A stretch of DNA of 33,804 nt from Nonomuraea longispora (lineage in GTDB: Bacteria; Actinomycetota; Actinomycetes; Streptosporangiales; Streptosporangiaceae). Positions within the stretch are counted from its first letter, which is position 1, and every line of letters begins with the position of its first letter. Made by a program: the position numbers and the translations under genes. The notes below the pieces were generated by a model. The model was not told the DNA's origin. It did not search any database and saw nothing but the letters and a program-made list of their open reading frames with translations. The stretch covers positions 1-33,804 of the forward strand of contig NZ_SMJZ01000085.1 of assembly GCF_004348345.1 (NCBI RefSeq), in the 5' to 3' direction. Shown here piece by piece: positions 1-9,048 of the stretch.

Positions 1-1
1 C

Positions 2-412
2 CCCGGCCCCGAACTGTTCTACTCGCTGCAGCACGAGCCGTCCGTACGCCGGGTCATGGACCTGTGGGCGCACGCCAGGTGCGCCCTCGTGGGCGTCGGC
101 TCGGCGCCGCTGATGCGGCAGATGACGCCCGCCCTCATGCCTCGCGACGCCGAGGCCCTGCGCCAGGCGGTGGGCGACGTGTGCATGCGCGTCTACGACC
201 GCGAGGGCGCCCCGCTGAGTTATCCGGGCAGCGAGCGCCTGGTCGCCACGCGACTGGAGGAGCTGCGCCGCATCCCGGCGACGATCGCCGTCGCCGTCGG
301 CGCGGAGAAGGTGCTCTCGATCATCGCGGGCGCCAGGGGCGGCTACTTCAACCGGCTCGTCACGGACGCCCCGACGGCGGAGGGGATCGTGGCCGCCGCG
401 CACCAGCTCTGA
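2..412 (+). CDS. SorC/DeoR-type sugar-binding transcriptional regulator, C-terminal part
   Basis: The reading frame is open from the window edge, so only the last ~136 residues are visible and the N-terminal HTH lies outside. The C-terminal pattern (RRIPATIAVAVGAEK, then IIAGARGGYFNRLVTDAPTA) is the conserved end of the effector-binding domain of SorC-family regulators, which sense phosphorylated sugars or polyols. It lies 146 bp upstream of and codirectional with a sugar ABC importer and two sugar kinases. That fits a local regulator whose inducer is a phosphorylated product of this operon (inference). An alternative family is unlikely because the terminal motif is distinctive. Confidence 0.8.
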   Translation, partial: PGPELFYSLQHEPSVRRVMDLWAHARCALVGVGSAPLMRQMTPALMPRDAEALRQAVGDVCMRVYDREGAPLSYPGSERLVATRLEELRRIPATIAVAVGAEKVLSIIAGARGGYFNRLVTDAPTAEGIVAAAHQL

Positions 413-416
413 ACAT

Positions 417-431
417 CTTTGCTGGACAAAG
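417..431. promoter_or_regulatory. Candidate operator (short inverted repeat)
   Basis: CTTTG-CTGGA-CAAAG is a 5-bp inverted repeat just after the SorC stop codon and ahead of the sugar operon. Position and symmetry would suit autoregulation or operon control by the SorC protein. The arms are short and there is only one copy, so this is a weak call. Confidence 0.3.
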
Positions 432-558
432 TTTCTGACCGCGCGCTAACGTGAGCCGCACCACAGGATGTGCCCCGTGTGAGGGGCTATCTCCATGTCT
501 CGGGGGCAGCGAGCTTTTGGATCCGTCCGCGAGGACGTAGCGAGTGAGGAACGAACCC

Positions 559-1647
559 GTGAACAGAGCTCAGATGCGGACCACCGCGTTCGCCGTTGCG
601 GCAGTGCTCGCAAGCTCGGTGCTGGCCGCGTGCGGCTCGGACTCCGGCCCGTCCGGCGGGGAAACCGGCGCCGGCGGCGACGTCCAGAACGCCAAGGTCG
701 CCTTCCTCATGCCCGACCTCGCCTCGACCCGCTACGAACTGCAGGACAAGCCGCTGTTCGAGGCCAAGATGAAGCAGCTGTGCCCGAGCTGCCAGGTCAT
801 CTACCAGAACGCCGACTCCGACGCCGCCAAGCAGCAGCAACAGGCCAACTCCGCGCTCGCCCAGGGCGTCAAGGCGATCGTCATCGACCCGGTCGACTCC
901 GCCGCTGCGGCCACCATCGTCAAGTCGGCCCAGTCGCAGCAGGTGCCGATCATCGCCTACGACCGGCCGATCCCGGCCACGCCGGCCGACTACTATATCT
1001 CGTTCGACAACGAGAAGATCGGCTCGATGATCGCCCAGTCCCTCGTCGACCATCTCAAGGAGGAGAAGGCCGAGGGCGGCATCCTCCAGGTCAACGGCTC
1101 CCCCACGGACGCCGCGGCGGGCCTGATCAAGAAGGGCATCCACAGCGCCGTCGACCCGAGCGGCTTCAAGCTGCTGGCCGAGTTCGACACCCCCGACTGG
1201 CAGCCCGAGAAGGCACAGACCTGGGTGAGCGGCCAGATCACGCAGTTCAAGGGCCAGATCGCCGGCGTGGTCGCGGCCAACGACGGCACCGGCGGCGGCG
1301 CCATCGCCGCGTTCAAGGCGGCCGGCGTGGACGTGCCGCCGGTCACCGGCAACGACGCCGAGCCCGCCGCCGCCCAGCGCGTCATCGCGGGCGACCAGTA
1401 CAACACGATCTCCAAGCCCATCAAGATCGTCGCCGAGGCTGCGGCGAACGTGGCGTGGGGCTTCATGCAGGGCCAGAAGCCCGCGGGCAAGACCACGCTG
1501 TACGACACGCCGTCCGAGTTGTTCGTCCCCACGGTGGTCACCAGGGACAACATCAAGGAGGTGCTCTTCGACAGCGGCATCATGAAAGCCGCCGACATAT
1601 GCACGGGCGCGTACGCCAAGGGCTGCGACGAACTCGGCATCAAGTAG
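559..1647 (+). CDS. Sugar ABC transporter substrate-binding lipoprotein (XylF/RbsB type)
   Basis: 362 aa. The protein starts with a lipoprotein signal peptide ending in LAAC (Cys25 as the lipidated residue), followed by a Ser/Gly/Glu-rich linker and a type I periplasmic-binding fold (KVAFLMPDL near residue 50; IAYDRPIP near 135; VVAANDGTGGGAIAA near 235). The look is closest to xylose/ribose-type binders anchored outside the membrane. GTG 559 has GAGGA 8 bp upstream. An in-frame GTG at 544 also has a GAGGA box, so a start five codons earlier is possible. It is first in the operon, 8 bp before the ATPase gene. The ligand is unknown; the neighbouring FGGY kinases suggest a pentose, polyol or related sugar. 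Confidence 0.88.
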   Translation: MNRAQMRTTAFAVAAVLASSVLAACGSDSGPSGGETGAGGDVQNAKVAFLMPDLASTRYELQDKPLFEAKMKQLCPSCQVIYQNADSDAAKQQQQANSALAQGVKAIVIDPVDSAAAATIVKSAQSQQVPIIAYDRPIPATPADYYISFDNEKIGSMIAQSLVDHLKEEKAEGGILQVNGSPTDAAAGLIKKGIHSAVDPSGFKLLAEFDTPDWQPEKAQTWVSGQITQFKGQIAGVVAANDGTGGGAIAAFKAAGVDVPPVTGNDAEPAAAQRVIAGDQYNTISKPIKIVAEAAANVAWGFMQGQKPAGKTTLYDTPSELFVPTVVTRDNIKEVLFDSGIMKAADICTGAYAKGCDELGIK

Positions 1648-1655
1648 GAGCACCG

Positions 1656-2417
1656 ATGACCGTCCTGTCGCTGCGCGGGATCAGCAAGACCTTCGGCGCC
1701 GTCGCCGCGCTCACCGACATCCGGCTCGACGTCGCCGCGGGCGAGGTCGTCGCCATCGTGGGGGACAACGGCGCGGGCAAGTCGACCCTGGTCAAGATCC
1801 TTGCGGGCGTGCACGCGCCCGACTCGGGCCGGATCACCTTCGAGGGCCGCGACGTCGCGATCCCCACGCCTGCCGCCGCGCACAAGCTCGGCATCGCCAC
1901 CGTCTTCCAGGACCTGGCGCTCTGCGAGAACCTCAACGTCATCCAGAACCTTTTCCTCGGCCAGGAGATCCGCCCGCTGCGGCTGGACGACGTGGCCATG
2001 GAGACCCGCTCGTGGGAGCTGCTGCGCCAGCTCTCCGCGAAGATCCCCAGCGTACGGGTGCCGGTCGCGGCCCTGTCGGGCGGCCAGCGGCAGACGGTGG
2101 CCATCGCCAGGTCCCTGCTCGGCGATCCCAAGGTGATCATCCTCGACGAGCCCACGGCCGCGCTGGGCGTGGCGCAGACGGCCGAGGTGCTCAACCTGGT
2201 CGAGCGGCTGCGCGAGAACGGCCTGGGCGTCATCATGATCAGCCACAACATGGCGGACGTGAAGGCCGTCGCCGACACCGTGGTGGTGCTGCGGCTCGGC
2301 CGCAACAACGGAGTCTTCGACGTGGCCGAGGTCTCCACCGAGGACATCATCGCCGCCATCACCGGCGCCACCGACAACGCGGTCTCCAGGAGAGCGGACA
2401 AGGGAGTGCCGTCATGA
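1656..2417 (+). CDS. Sugar ABC transporter ATP-binding protein (single-domain, FrcA-like)
   Basis: 253 aa with one complete ABC domain: Walker A GDNGAGKST (~35-43), Q-loop region TVFQDLAL, signature LSGGQRQTVAIARSLL, Walker B VIILDEPTAALG and H-loop MISHNM. RbsA/XylG-type sugar ATPases usually carry two fused domains of ~500 aa; this is the half-size form that works as a homodimer. It powers uptake with the adjacent permease at the inner face of the membrane. GGAG lies 6 bp upstream of the ATG. Its TGA overlaps the next ATG (ATGA at 2414), indicating translational coupling. Confidence 0.93.
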   Translation: MTVLSLRGISKTFGAVAALTDIRLDVAAGEVVAIVGDNGAGKSTLVKILAGVHAPDSGRITFEGRDVAIPTPAAAHKLGIATVFQDLALCENLNVIQNLFLGQEIRPLRLDDVAMETRSWELLRQLSAKIPSVRVPVAALSGGQRQTVAIARSLLGDPKVIILDEPTAALGVAQTAEVLNLVERLRENGLGVIMISHNMADVKAVADTVVVLRLGRNNGVFDVAEVSTEDIIAAITGATDNAVSRRADKGVPS

Positions 2418-3643
2418 CCGTCACCACGGACCGGCAGGACGAGCGCCTGCACCATCGTGCCGGGCTGAGCGGCGCGGTCACCGACGTGGTCGAGCGGGCG
2501 CGCGGCGGCGACCTGGGCGTCATCCCGGTCGTGGTCGGGCTCGTGGTCATCTGGACGGTGCTGCAGGTCCTCAACCCGATCTTCCTGTCCAGCGCGAACC
2601 TGGTGAACCTGACGCTGGAGTCCGCCGCCGTCGGCATCATCGCGCTCGGCGTCGTGTGCGTCCTGCTGGTGGGGCAGATCGACCTGTCCGTCGGGTCGGT
2701 CAGCGGGCTCTCCGGAGCGGTGCTCGCGGTGTTGTTCGTGAGCGAGGGGCTGCCGGTCTGGCTGGCCATCGCGGCCTCGGTGCTCTTGGGCGCGGTGATC
2801 GGCTGGCTGTACGGGCAGTTGTTCAACCGGTTCGGCGTGCCGAGCTTCGTGATCACGCTGGCCGGACTGCTCGGCTTCCTCGGCCTGCAGCTGTACGTGC
2901 TGGGCGCCAAGGGGTCGATCAACCTGCCGTTCGACTCGGGGCTGGTGAACTTCGCCCAGCTCGACTTCGTACCGGCCTGGTTGTCGTACACGTTCGCGGT
3001 GGTCGCGGCCGTGTGGTTGTTCGCCGGCGGATTCCTGCACGCCCGTCAGCGGCGCAGGGCCGGGCTGTCGGCGAGGAGCGTCACCGCGCTGGCCGTCAGG
3101 AGCGCGGCGCTGCTCGCGGTGCTGGCGTTCGTGGTCTGGTATCTGGGCCAGACCCGCGGCGTCGGCTGGATGTTCGTCTTCTTCGTGGGGCTGGTGCTGA
3201 TCATGCACTACCTGTTGTCGCGGACGAAGTGGGGCAGAGCCGTCTACGCGGTCGGTGGCAACGTCGAGGCCGCGCGCCGGGCGGGCATCAACGTCCGGGC
3301 CGTGTACACCTCCGTGTTCGTGCTCTGCTCGGCGTTCGCCGCGGTCGGCGGCATCCTGGCCGCGGCCAGGCTCGCGGCGGCCAACCAGAGCAGCGGCGGC
3401 GGCGACGTCAACCTCAACGCCATCGCGGCGGCCGTGATCGGCGGGACGAGCCTGTTCGGCGGGCGCGGCACGGCGTTCGGAGCGCTGCTCGGCGTCATCG
3501 TCATCCAGTCCATCTCCAGCGGGCTCACGCTGCTCAACCTGGACTCCTCGATCCGGTTCGTGGTCACCGGAGTCGTGCTGCTGCTCGCGGTGGTCGTCGA
3601 CTCGGTCTCGCGCCGGTCGAGGACCTCACACGGCAGGGCCTGA
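2414..3643 (+). CDS. Sugar ABC transporter permease (XylH/RbsC family)
   Basis: 409 aa, highly hydrophobic, with about ten membrane spans beginning near residue 35. Family landmarks are the segments VGQIDLSVGSVSGLSGA and NAIAAAVIGGTSLFGGRGT, characteristic of the BPD_transp_2 permeases. A longer hydrophilic stretch rich in Arg (~205-225) separates two membrane blocks, as in XylH-type proteins of ~400 aa, whereas RbsC is ~320 aa. It forms the channel for the sugar delivered by the binding lipoprotein. The start overlaps the ATPase stop by 4 bp, and its own stop shares one base with the next ATG. Confidence 0.92.
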   Translation: MTVTTDRQDERLHHRAGLSGAVTDVVERARGGDLGVIPVVVGLVVIWTVLQVLNPIFLSSANLVNLTLESAAVGIIALGVVCVLLVGQIDLSVGSVSGLSGAVLAVLFVSEGLPVWLAIAASVLLGAVIGWLYGQLFNRFGVPSFVITLAGLLGFLGLQLYVLGAKGSINLPFDSGLVNFAQLDFVPAWLSYTFAVVAAVWLFAGGFLHARQRRRAGLSARSVTALAVRSAALLAVLAFVVWYLGQTRGVGWMFVFFVGLVLIMHYLLSRTKWGRAVYAVGGNVEAARRAGINVRAVYTSVFVLCSAFAAVGGILAAARLAAANQSSGGGDVNLNAIAAAVIGGTSLFGGRGTAFGALLGVIVIQSISSGLTLLNLDSSIRFVVTGVVLLLAVVVDSVSRRSRTSHGRA

Positions 3644-5124
3644 TGGCGATCATCTGCGTGGACGCGGGAACCACGGTCATCAAGGCGGTCGGCTACGACT
3701 CCTCGGGGGCGGAGTCGTACGTCGCCCGCCGGGAGACCACGGTCTCCCGGCCGGCGCCCGGCCACGCCGAGCAGGACATGGACGCTGTCTGGGCGGCGGT
3801 CGCCGCCACGGTCCGCGAGGTCGTGACCCGGATGGAGGACGCGGGCACGGTCGACTTCGTGGCGGTGACGGCGCAGGGCGACGGCTGCTGGCTGGTCGAC
3901 GCGGGCGGCGAGCCGACCGGGCCGGCCATCCTCTGGAACGACGCCAGGGCCGCCGCCACGGTCGACGCCTGGACCCGTTCCGGGCTCGCGGCGGCGGCCT
4001 TCCGGCTGAACGGCTCCTCAGCCGCGTCCGGACTGCCGCACGCCATCCTGACCTGGCTGCGCGCGAACGACCCCGGCCGGCTCGACCGGTCGCACGCCAA
4101 CCTGACGTGCGGCGGCTGGATCTTCTCCCGGATGACGGGGCGGCTGGTGGCCGACGAGTCCGACGCCTCCGCGCCGTTCATGGACCTGCGGGCGCGGGCG
4201 TACTCGGCGGAACTGCTCGCCATGTTCGACCTGGAGTGGGCCGGACGGCTGCTGCCCGAGGTCCGTTCCTGTCCCGTCGCCGACCTGTCGGCGGACGCCG
4301 CCGCGACGCTCGGCCTGCCCGCGGGGACGCCGGTCGTGATGGCCCCCTACGACATCGCCTCGACGGCCCTGGGCGCGGGCGCGGTCTCGCCCGGTCAGGC
4401 GTGCGGCATCCTCGGCACCACCCTGTGCACCGAGGTCATCGTCGGCTCCCCCGATCTCGACGGCGACCCGACCGGCATCACGATCGCGCTGCCCGGCGGC
4501 TACCTGCGGGCCTTCCCCACGTTCGCCGGCACGGAGGTCGTGCAGTGGACGTGCCGCCTGCTGGGCCTGGACGGCCCGGCCGAGCTGGGCGAGCTGGCCC
4601 TGCAGAGCCCGCCGGGCGCGGGCGGCCTGGCGTTCCTGCCCTACCTGTCGCCCGCCGGCGAGCGGGCGCCCTTCTCCGACCCGCTGGCCAGGGGCGCGCT
4701 GCACGGCATGTCGTTCGAGCACGGGCGGGAGCACGTCGCCAGGGCCGTGCTCGAAGGGCTCACGATGGTCATCCGGGACTGCCTGGCCGCCACCGGCGCC
4801 GCGCCGACGGAGCTGCGCGCGAGCGGAGGCGGCTCGGCCAGCGCCACCTGGCTCGCGATGATCGCCGACGTCACCGGGCTGCCCGTGCGCCGCCCGGCCG
4901 ACGCCGAGGTGGGCGCGCGGGGGGCGTACCTGGTGGGGCTGGCCGCCACGGGCGCCGCGCCGTCCGTCGCCGCCGCCGCCGAGCACGTACGCCTGCGCGA
5001 CGCCGTCGAGCCCGACCCCGGGCGCGAGGCCCGCTACGCCCGGCTCTTCGACGACTTCCTGACCCTGCGGGGCGCCGACGCAGGCACCTGGCCGCTGCTC
5101 GCCGACATGAGGGGCCGTGCATGA
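3643..5124 (+). CDS. FGGY-family carbohydrate kinase 1
   Basis: 493 aa. The N-terminal FGGY lobe opens with CVDAGTTVIKAVGYD (phosphate-binding loop). The expected catalytic Asp sits in PVVMAPYDIASTALGAGA, and the C-terminal lobe carries the adenine-site motif RASGGGSASATWLAMIADV. It should phosphorylate the imported sugar or polyol with ATP in the cytoplasm. The general look (TTVIKAV start, WNDARAAA) recalls erythritol-type and other polyol kinases more than xylulokinase, but I cannot assign a substrate. The ATG shares its first base with the permease stop, and its own stop overlaps the next gene (ATGA), so it is translated within the coupled operon. Confidence 0.88.
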   Translation: MAIICVDAGTTVIKAVGYDSSGAESYVARRETTVSRPAPGHAEQDMDAVWAAVAATVREVVTRMEDAGTVDFVAVTAQGDGCWLVDAGGEPTGPAILWNDARAAATVDAWTRSGLAAAAFRLNGSSAASGLPHAILTWLRANDPGRLDRSHANLTCGGWIFSRMTGRLVADESDASAPFMDLRARAYSAELLAMFDLEWAGRLLPEVRSCPVADLSADAAATLGLPAGTPVVMAPYDIASTALGAGAVSPGQACGILGTTLCTEVIVGSPDLDGDPTGITIALPGGYLRAFPTFAGTEVVQWTCRLLGLDGPAELGELALQSPPGAGGLAFLPYLSPAGERAPFSDPLARGALHGMSFEHGREHVARAVLEGLTMVIRDCLAATGAAPTELRASGGGSASATWLAMIADVTGLPVRRPADAEVGARGAYLVGLAATGAAPSVAAAAEHVRLRDAVEPDPGREARYARLFDDFLTLRGADAGTWPLLADMRGRA

Positions 5125-6569
5125 GCGTGTGGATCGGCGTCGACCTCGGAACGCAGAGCGTCCGGGCGATGGCCGTCACCGGCGGCGGCGACGTGCTCGG
5201 CGTCGCCGCGCGCCCGCTGGACAGCCACCGCGACGGCCCCCGCCACGAGCAGGACCCCGAGCAGTGGTGGCAGGCGCTGGCGGGCGCCACCCGGGAGGCG
5301 CTGCGCGGCGTGCCTCCGGAGCGGGTGGCGGGCGTGGCGGTGGACGCCACGTCGGGAACGATCCTGCTCACCGACGCTCGGGGCGGGGCGCTGACGCCCG
5401 CGCTGATGTACGACGACCGGCGGGCCGCCGACGAGGTCGGCCGGGTCAACGAGGTGGGCGGGCACGTGTGGGAGCGGCTCGGCTACCGGCGCATGCAGCC
5501 CAACTGGGCGCTGCCGAAGCTGCTGTGGCTGCTGCGCGACGCGCCGCCGGGCGCCAGGCCCGCGCACCAGAGCGACTTCGTCAACCGGCGGCTCACCGGC
5601 CACGACGTGGCCACCGACCTGAGCAACGCGCTGAAGACCGGCGTCGACCTGATCGAGGAACGCTGGCCGGCAGAGGTGCTCGACGCGCTGGGGGTGCCGG
5701 CGGGCATCCTGCCCGAGGTCGTACGGCCGGGCGCCTGGCTGGGCGTGGTGTGCCCGCAGGCCGCCGAACAGACCGGCATCCCGGCCGGGACGCCGGTGGT
5801 CGCGGGCACCACCGACGGCTGCGCGGCCCAGCTCGGCGCGGGGGCGCAGCGAGCCGGCAGCTGGAACTCCGTGCTGGGCACCACGCTGGTGCTGAAGGGC
5901 GTGACGCGGGAGCTGATCCACGACCCGCTCGGCGTCGTCTACTCGCACCGCGCGCCGGACGGCTCGTGGTTGCCGGGCGGCGCGTCGAGCACGGGAGCGG
6001 GCGTGCTGACCCGCGACCTTCCCGGCCGCGACCTCGACGCGCTCAGCGCCCAGGCCGCCGCCGGATTCGGTACGCGGTCGCCGGGCGCGGTCACCTACCC
6101 GCTGGTCTCGCGGGGGGAACGTTTCCCGTTCGCCGCGCCCGACGCCGAGTCCTTCACGCTCGGCGACCCGGCCGACGACGTGGAGCGCTACGCGGCGATC
6201 CTGCTCGGCGCGGCCTTCGTCGAACGGCTCTCCTTCGACTACCTCGACCTGCTCGGCGCCCCCGTGGACGGCGAGATCATCCTGACCGGCGGCGCCACCA
6301 GGAGCGCGTACTGGACGCGGCTCAGGGCCGACGTCCTCGGCCGCCCTGTGACGTTGCGGGAGAACGCCGAGCCCGCGTTCGGCATGGCCGTGCTCGCGGC
6401 CGGCAGCGCTGGTGGGGAGCTCGCCGGGATGATCAGCACGCGGGCCGTCGTGGAGCCGTCAGGAGCCGATTTGCGCGAGCCGTACCTGCGTTTCGTCGGC
6501 GAGCTGGAACGCCGCGGCTGGCTCGGCGCGGCCGCCGCACGACACGCCCGCGAAAGGAGCGCCCGATGA
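5121..6569 (+). CDS. FGGY-family carbohydrate kinase 2
   Basis: 482 aa. The phosphate-binding start is WIGVDLGTQSVRAMAV, the catalytic Asp region is PVVAGTTDGCAAQLGAGA, and the C-terminal FGGY motif is ILTGGATRSAYWTRLRADVLG. It is clearly diverged from the preceding kinase (different N-terminal half, VDATSGT and YDDRRAADE motifs), so the two are not a recent duplication. Two kinases in one operon could act on two substrates, on two positions of one sugar, or on an intermediate made by the dehydrogenase; the sequence does not decide. It is coupled by ATGA overlaps on both sides. Confidence 0.88.
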   Translation: MSVWIGVDLGTQSVRAMAVTGGGDVLGVAARPLDSHRDGPRHEQDPEQWWQALAGATREALRGVPPERVAGVAVDATSGTILLTDARGGALTPALMYDDRRAADEVGRVNEVGGHVWERLGYRRMQPNWALPKLLWLLRDAPPGARPAHQSDFVNRRLTGHDVATDLSNALKTGVDLIEERWPAEVLDALGVPAGILPEVVRPGAWLGVVCPQAAEQTGIPAGTPVVAGTTDGCAAQLGAGAQRAGSWNSVLGTTLVLKGVTRELIHDPLGVVYSHRAPDGSWLPGGASSTGAGVLTRDLPGRDLDALSAQAAAGFGTRSPGAVTYPLVSRGERFPFAAPDAESFTLGDPADDVERYAAILLGAAFVERLSFDYLDLLGAPVDGEIILTGGATRSAYWTRLRADVLGRPVTLRENAEPAFGMAVLAAGSAGGELAGMISTRAVVEPSGADLREPYLRFVGELERRGWLGAAAARHARERSAR

Positions 6570-7180
6570 CCGACCTCGTCCTCGTACGCCATGGCGAGAC
6601 CGTCTGGCACGCCGAGAACCGCTACGCGGGGCTCACCGACGTCGAGCTGACCCCCCGCGGCCACGAGCAGGCCGCCCGGCTCGCGGAGTGGGCCGCGAAC
6701 GCGGGCCTGGAAGGGGTGTGGGCCTCCACGTTGAGCCGGTCCCGCATCACCGCCGAGGCCAGCGCCGCCGAGGCGAAGGTGGCGCTGCGCGTGGACGCCA
6801 GGCTGCGCGAGCTGGACTTCGGCGAGGGCGAGGGGCTGACGTCGGCGGAGATGACGGCCCGCTTCCCGCAGGCCCGCGCCGCGTTCGAGGCCGACCCCGC
6901 CGAGCATCGGCTGCCGGGCGGCGAGGACCCGCGCGAGGCCGCGGAACGGTTCGTCGCCGCGCTGCACGACATCGCCGCCGCCCACCAGGGCGGGCGCGTG
7001 CTGGTGGTCGCGCACACCACCGCGCTCAGGCTCGCCCTGTGCCGCCTCATCGGGGTGCCGCTCGGCGAGTACCGGCGGCTGTTCCCCCGTCTGGACAACT
7101 GCGCGCTGACCGAGCTGCGGCTGAACGCGGGACGGCCGGCGCTGCTGCAGTACAACTCCCCGATTGGAGCTGTTCGTTGA
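6566..7180 (+). CDS. Histidine phosphatase family protein (phosphoglycerate mutase-like)
   Basis: 204 aa. The catalytic RHGE motif is at residues 8-11 (phospho-accepting His9). It is followed by the family pattern ENRYAGLTDVELTPRGHEQA, an Arg-Ser pair in the STLSRSRITAEA segment, ELDFGEGEG, and the second His in VVAHTTALRLALCRL. It hydrolyses or transfers phosphate on small molecules in the cytoplasm. Beside two sugar kinases it may act as a sugar-phosphate phosphatase relieving toxic intermediates, or perform a true pathway step (inference). It overlaps the kinase stop by ATGA. Its own stop overlaps a TTG start by 4 bp. Confidence 0.87.
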   Translation: MTDLVLVRHGETVWHAENRYAGLTDVELTPRGHEQAARLAEWAANAGLEGVWASTLSRSRITAEASAAEAKVALRVDARLRELDFGEGEGLTSAEMTARFPQARAAFEADPAEHRLPGGEDPREAAERFVAALHDIAAAHQGGRVLVVAHTTALRLALCRLIGVPLGEYRRLFPRLDNCALTELRLNAGRPALLQYNSPIGAVR

Positions 7181-8181
7181 CCATCCGAGTCCTTGCCGCG
7201 GGCGACCACTTCGTCCGGAACCGCCTGCTCATCGACGCGCTCAGACGCGAGGTCCCCGGCGAGGTGGACGTCCGCGAGCTGACGCTGCCGTGGCCGGTGG
7301 AGCCGTTCGGCCGGGTGAGCGAGGTCGACGAGGCCTCCGACGTGGAGGACGCGCTGATCGAGGCGCTGCGCGGGGTCGAGGTCTGCGTGACCCAGATGGC
7401 CCCGCTGACCAAGCGCGTGCTGGACGCCTCGCCCGACCTGCGGCTGTTCTGCGTGAGCAGGGGTGGCCCGGTGAACGCCAATCTGGAGGCGGCCGCGCGG
7501 GCGGGGGTGGCCGTGACGTACGCGCCGGGCCGCAACGCGGTGGCGACCGCCGAGCACACGCTCGCCATGCTGCTCGCCGCCACCCGCAGGGTCCCGCAGA
7601 CGCACGCCGACCTGGCCGGTGGCGTGTGGCGGGGCGACTACTACACCTACGACAGCGTGGGCCCGGAGCTGGAGGGCAGCACGGCCGGCCTGATCGGGTA
7701 CGGTGCCATCGGCAGCCGCGTGGCCCGCATGCTCGCGGGCTTCGGCGCGGAGGTCCTGGTCCACGACCCCTACGTGGACGTGCCGGGCAAGGTGAAGCTT
7801 CCCGAGCTGCTAGAACGCTCCCGTTTCGTCTCGCTGCACGCCCGCGCCACCCCCGAGACCACCGGCATGGTGGGCGCGGCCGAGATCGCCGCCATGCCGG
7901 AGGGCTCGGTCCTGGTGAACTGCGCGCGCGGCGCGCTGCTCGACTACGACGCGCTGTGCGACGCGCTGGAGTCGGGGCACCTGTTCGGGGCCGCCGTGGA
8001 CGTCTTCCCCGAGGAGCCGATCCCGCCGGGCTCGCGCCTGCTCACGGCGCCGAACCTGGTGATGACCCCGCACCTGGCCGGCGCCAGCAAGGAGACGGCG
8101 AGGAACGCGGCCTCGATCGTGGCCGCGGACGTGGCCCGCTACGTGCGCGGCGAGCCACTGGCCCACCGCGCCACTCCCTGA
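7177..8181 (+). CDS. D-2-hydroxyacid dehydrogenase (NAD-dependent, PGDH-like)
   Basis: 334 aa. The start is TTG 7177, with GGAG 7 bp upstream and a TTGA overlap with the phosphatase stop; no better start lies nearby. The Rossmann motif GYGAIG is at 174-179 with acidic NAD-selecting residues at the end of the next strand (VHDPYV). The catalytic triad is visible: Arg251 in NCARGALL, Glu280 in DVFPEEP and His299 in MTPHLAG. The enzyme interconverts a 2-hydroxy acid and a 2-keto acid. As the last gene of the kinase operon it suggests that a sugar acid or an oxidised intermediate is involved (inference). It ends 3 bp from the convergent permease gene. Confidence 0.88.
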   Translation: MTIRVLAAGDHFVRNRLLIDALRREVPGEVDVRELTLPWPVEPFGRVSEVDEASDVEDALIEALRGVEVCVTQMAPLTKRVLDASPDLRLFCVSRGGPVNANLEAAARAGVAVTYAPGRNAVATAEHTLAMLLAATRRVPQTHADLAGGVWRGDYYTYDSVGPELEGSTAGLIGYGAIGSRVARMLAGFGAEVLVHDPYVDVPGKVKLPELLERSRFVSLHARATPETTGMVGAAEIAAMPEGSVLVNCARGALLDYDALCDALESGHLFGAAVDVFPEEPIPPGSRLLTAPNLVMTPHLAGASKETARNAASIVAADVARYVRGEPLAHRATP

Positions 8182-8184
8182 CGG

Positions 8185-9048
8185 CTATCCCTTGAGCGCT
8201 CCCGCCATGAGCCCGCGCATGAAGAACCGGCCGAGCAGGATGTAGATCAGCATCGTCGGGATCGACGAGAGGATGGCCGCGGCCATCTGCTGGCTGTACG
8301 GGGTCGCCTGGGCGCCCGCGATGTTGTTCAGCATCACGGTCGCCGGCCAGCTCGTCGGCCCGGTCAGGAACACGGCGAACAGGAAGTCGTTCCAGAGCGA
8401 CGTGAACTGCCAGATGATCACCACCGCGATCGCCGGCGCCGACACCGGCAGCACCACCGACCAGTACGTCCGCAACATGCCCGCGCCGTCCACCCGCGAC
8501 GCCTCGATGAGCTCGTCGGGGATCGTGACGTAGTAGTTGCGGAAGATCAGTGTGGCGATCGGGATGCCGTATACGACGTGAGCCAGCACCAGCCCGGGGA
8601 TGCCGCCGTAGAAGACGCCCTGCAGCCCGGTCAGGTCGTTCAGCCCGACGAGCAGCTGCACCAGCGGGATCATCACCCCCTGGTACGGGATGAACATGCC
8701 GAACAGGAACAGGGTGAACAGCAGGTCCGCGCCGGGGAAGCGCCACTTGGACAGCACGTAGCCGTTCATGGAGCCCAGCGCGCACGACAGCAGCGAGCCC
8801 GGCACCGCCAGCAGCACGCTGTTCCACAGCCCGGGGGCGAGCTTCTCCCAGGCCACCTGCCACGCCTCGGTCGTCCACGTCTGCGGCAGGTTCCAGGCCT
8901 GGCTTGGATCGGCCTCGGTGAGCGGCTTGAAGCTGGTGACCAGCAAGACGTAGATCGGGATGAGGAAGACCACCACGAAGGCGATGAGCACGCCGAACCG
9001 CGTCCAGGCGAACACCGTGCTCCTCCGCCCGGCACTCACCGCTGTCAT
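8185..9048 (-). CDS. Carbohydrate ABC transporter permease, MalG type
   Basis: 287 aa with six membrane spans (first ~18-38) and the EAA loop EASRVDGAGMLRTYWSVVLPVSAP, the contact site for the ATPase. The C-terminal end FFMRGLMAGALKG is typical of the MalG/CUT1 branch. ATG 9048 overlaps the stop of the upstream permease by 4 bp. It forms the inner-membrane channel with that partner. There is no ATPase gene in this cluster, which is common in actinomycetes where a shared MsiK-type ATPase serves many CUT1 importers (known for the family; not shown here). Confidence 0.92.
   Translation of the reverse strand: MTAVSAGRRSTVFAWTRFGVLIAFVVVFLIPIYVLLVTSFKPLTEADPSQAWNLPQTWTTEAWQVAWEKLAPGLWNSVLLAVPGSLLSCALGSMNGYVLSKWRFPGADLLFTLFLFGMFIPYQGVMIPLVQLLVGLNDLTGLQGVFYGGIPGLVLAHVVYGIPIATLIFRNYYVTIPDELIEASRVDGAGMLRTYWSVVLPVSAPAIAVVIIWQFTSLWNDFLFAVFLTGPTSWPATVMLNNIAGAQATPYSQQMAAAILSSIPTMLIYILLGRFFMRGLMAGALKG

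Noticed and set aside
1640..3208. Long minus-strand open frame of 522 codons
   Set aside because: It is antisense to the ABC ATPase and permease genes, has no domain, and arises from GC-rich third positions.
4107..7180. Long Arg/Gly/Pro-rich plus-strand frames over the kinase genes
   Set aside because: They are shifted frames of the two FGGY kinases and the phosphatase with low-complexity composition.
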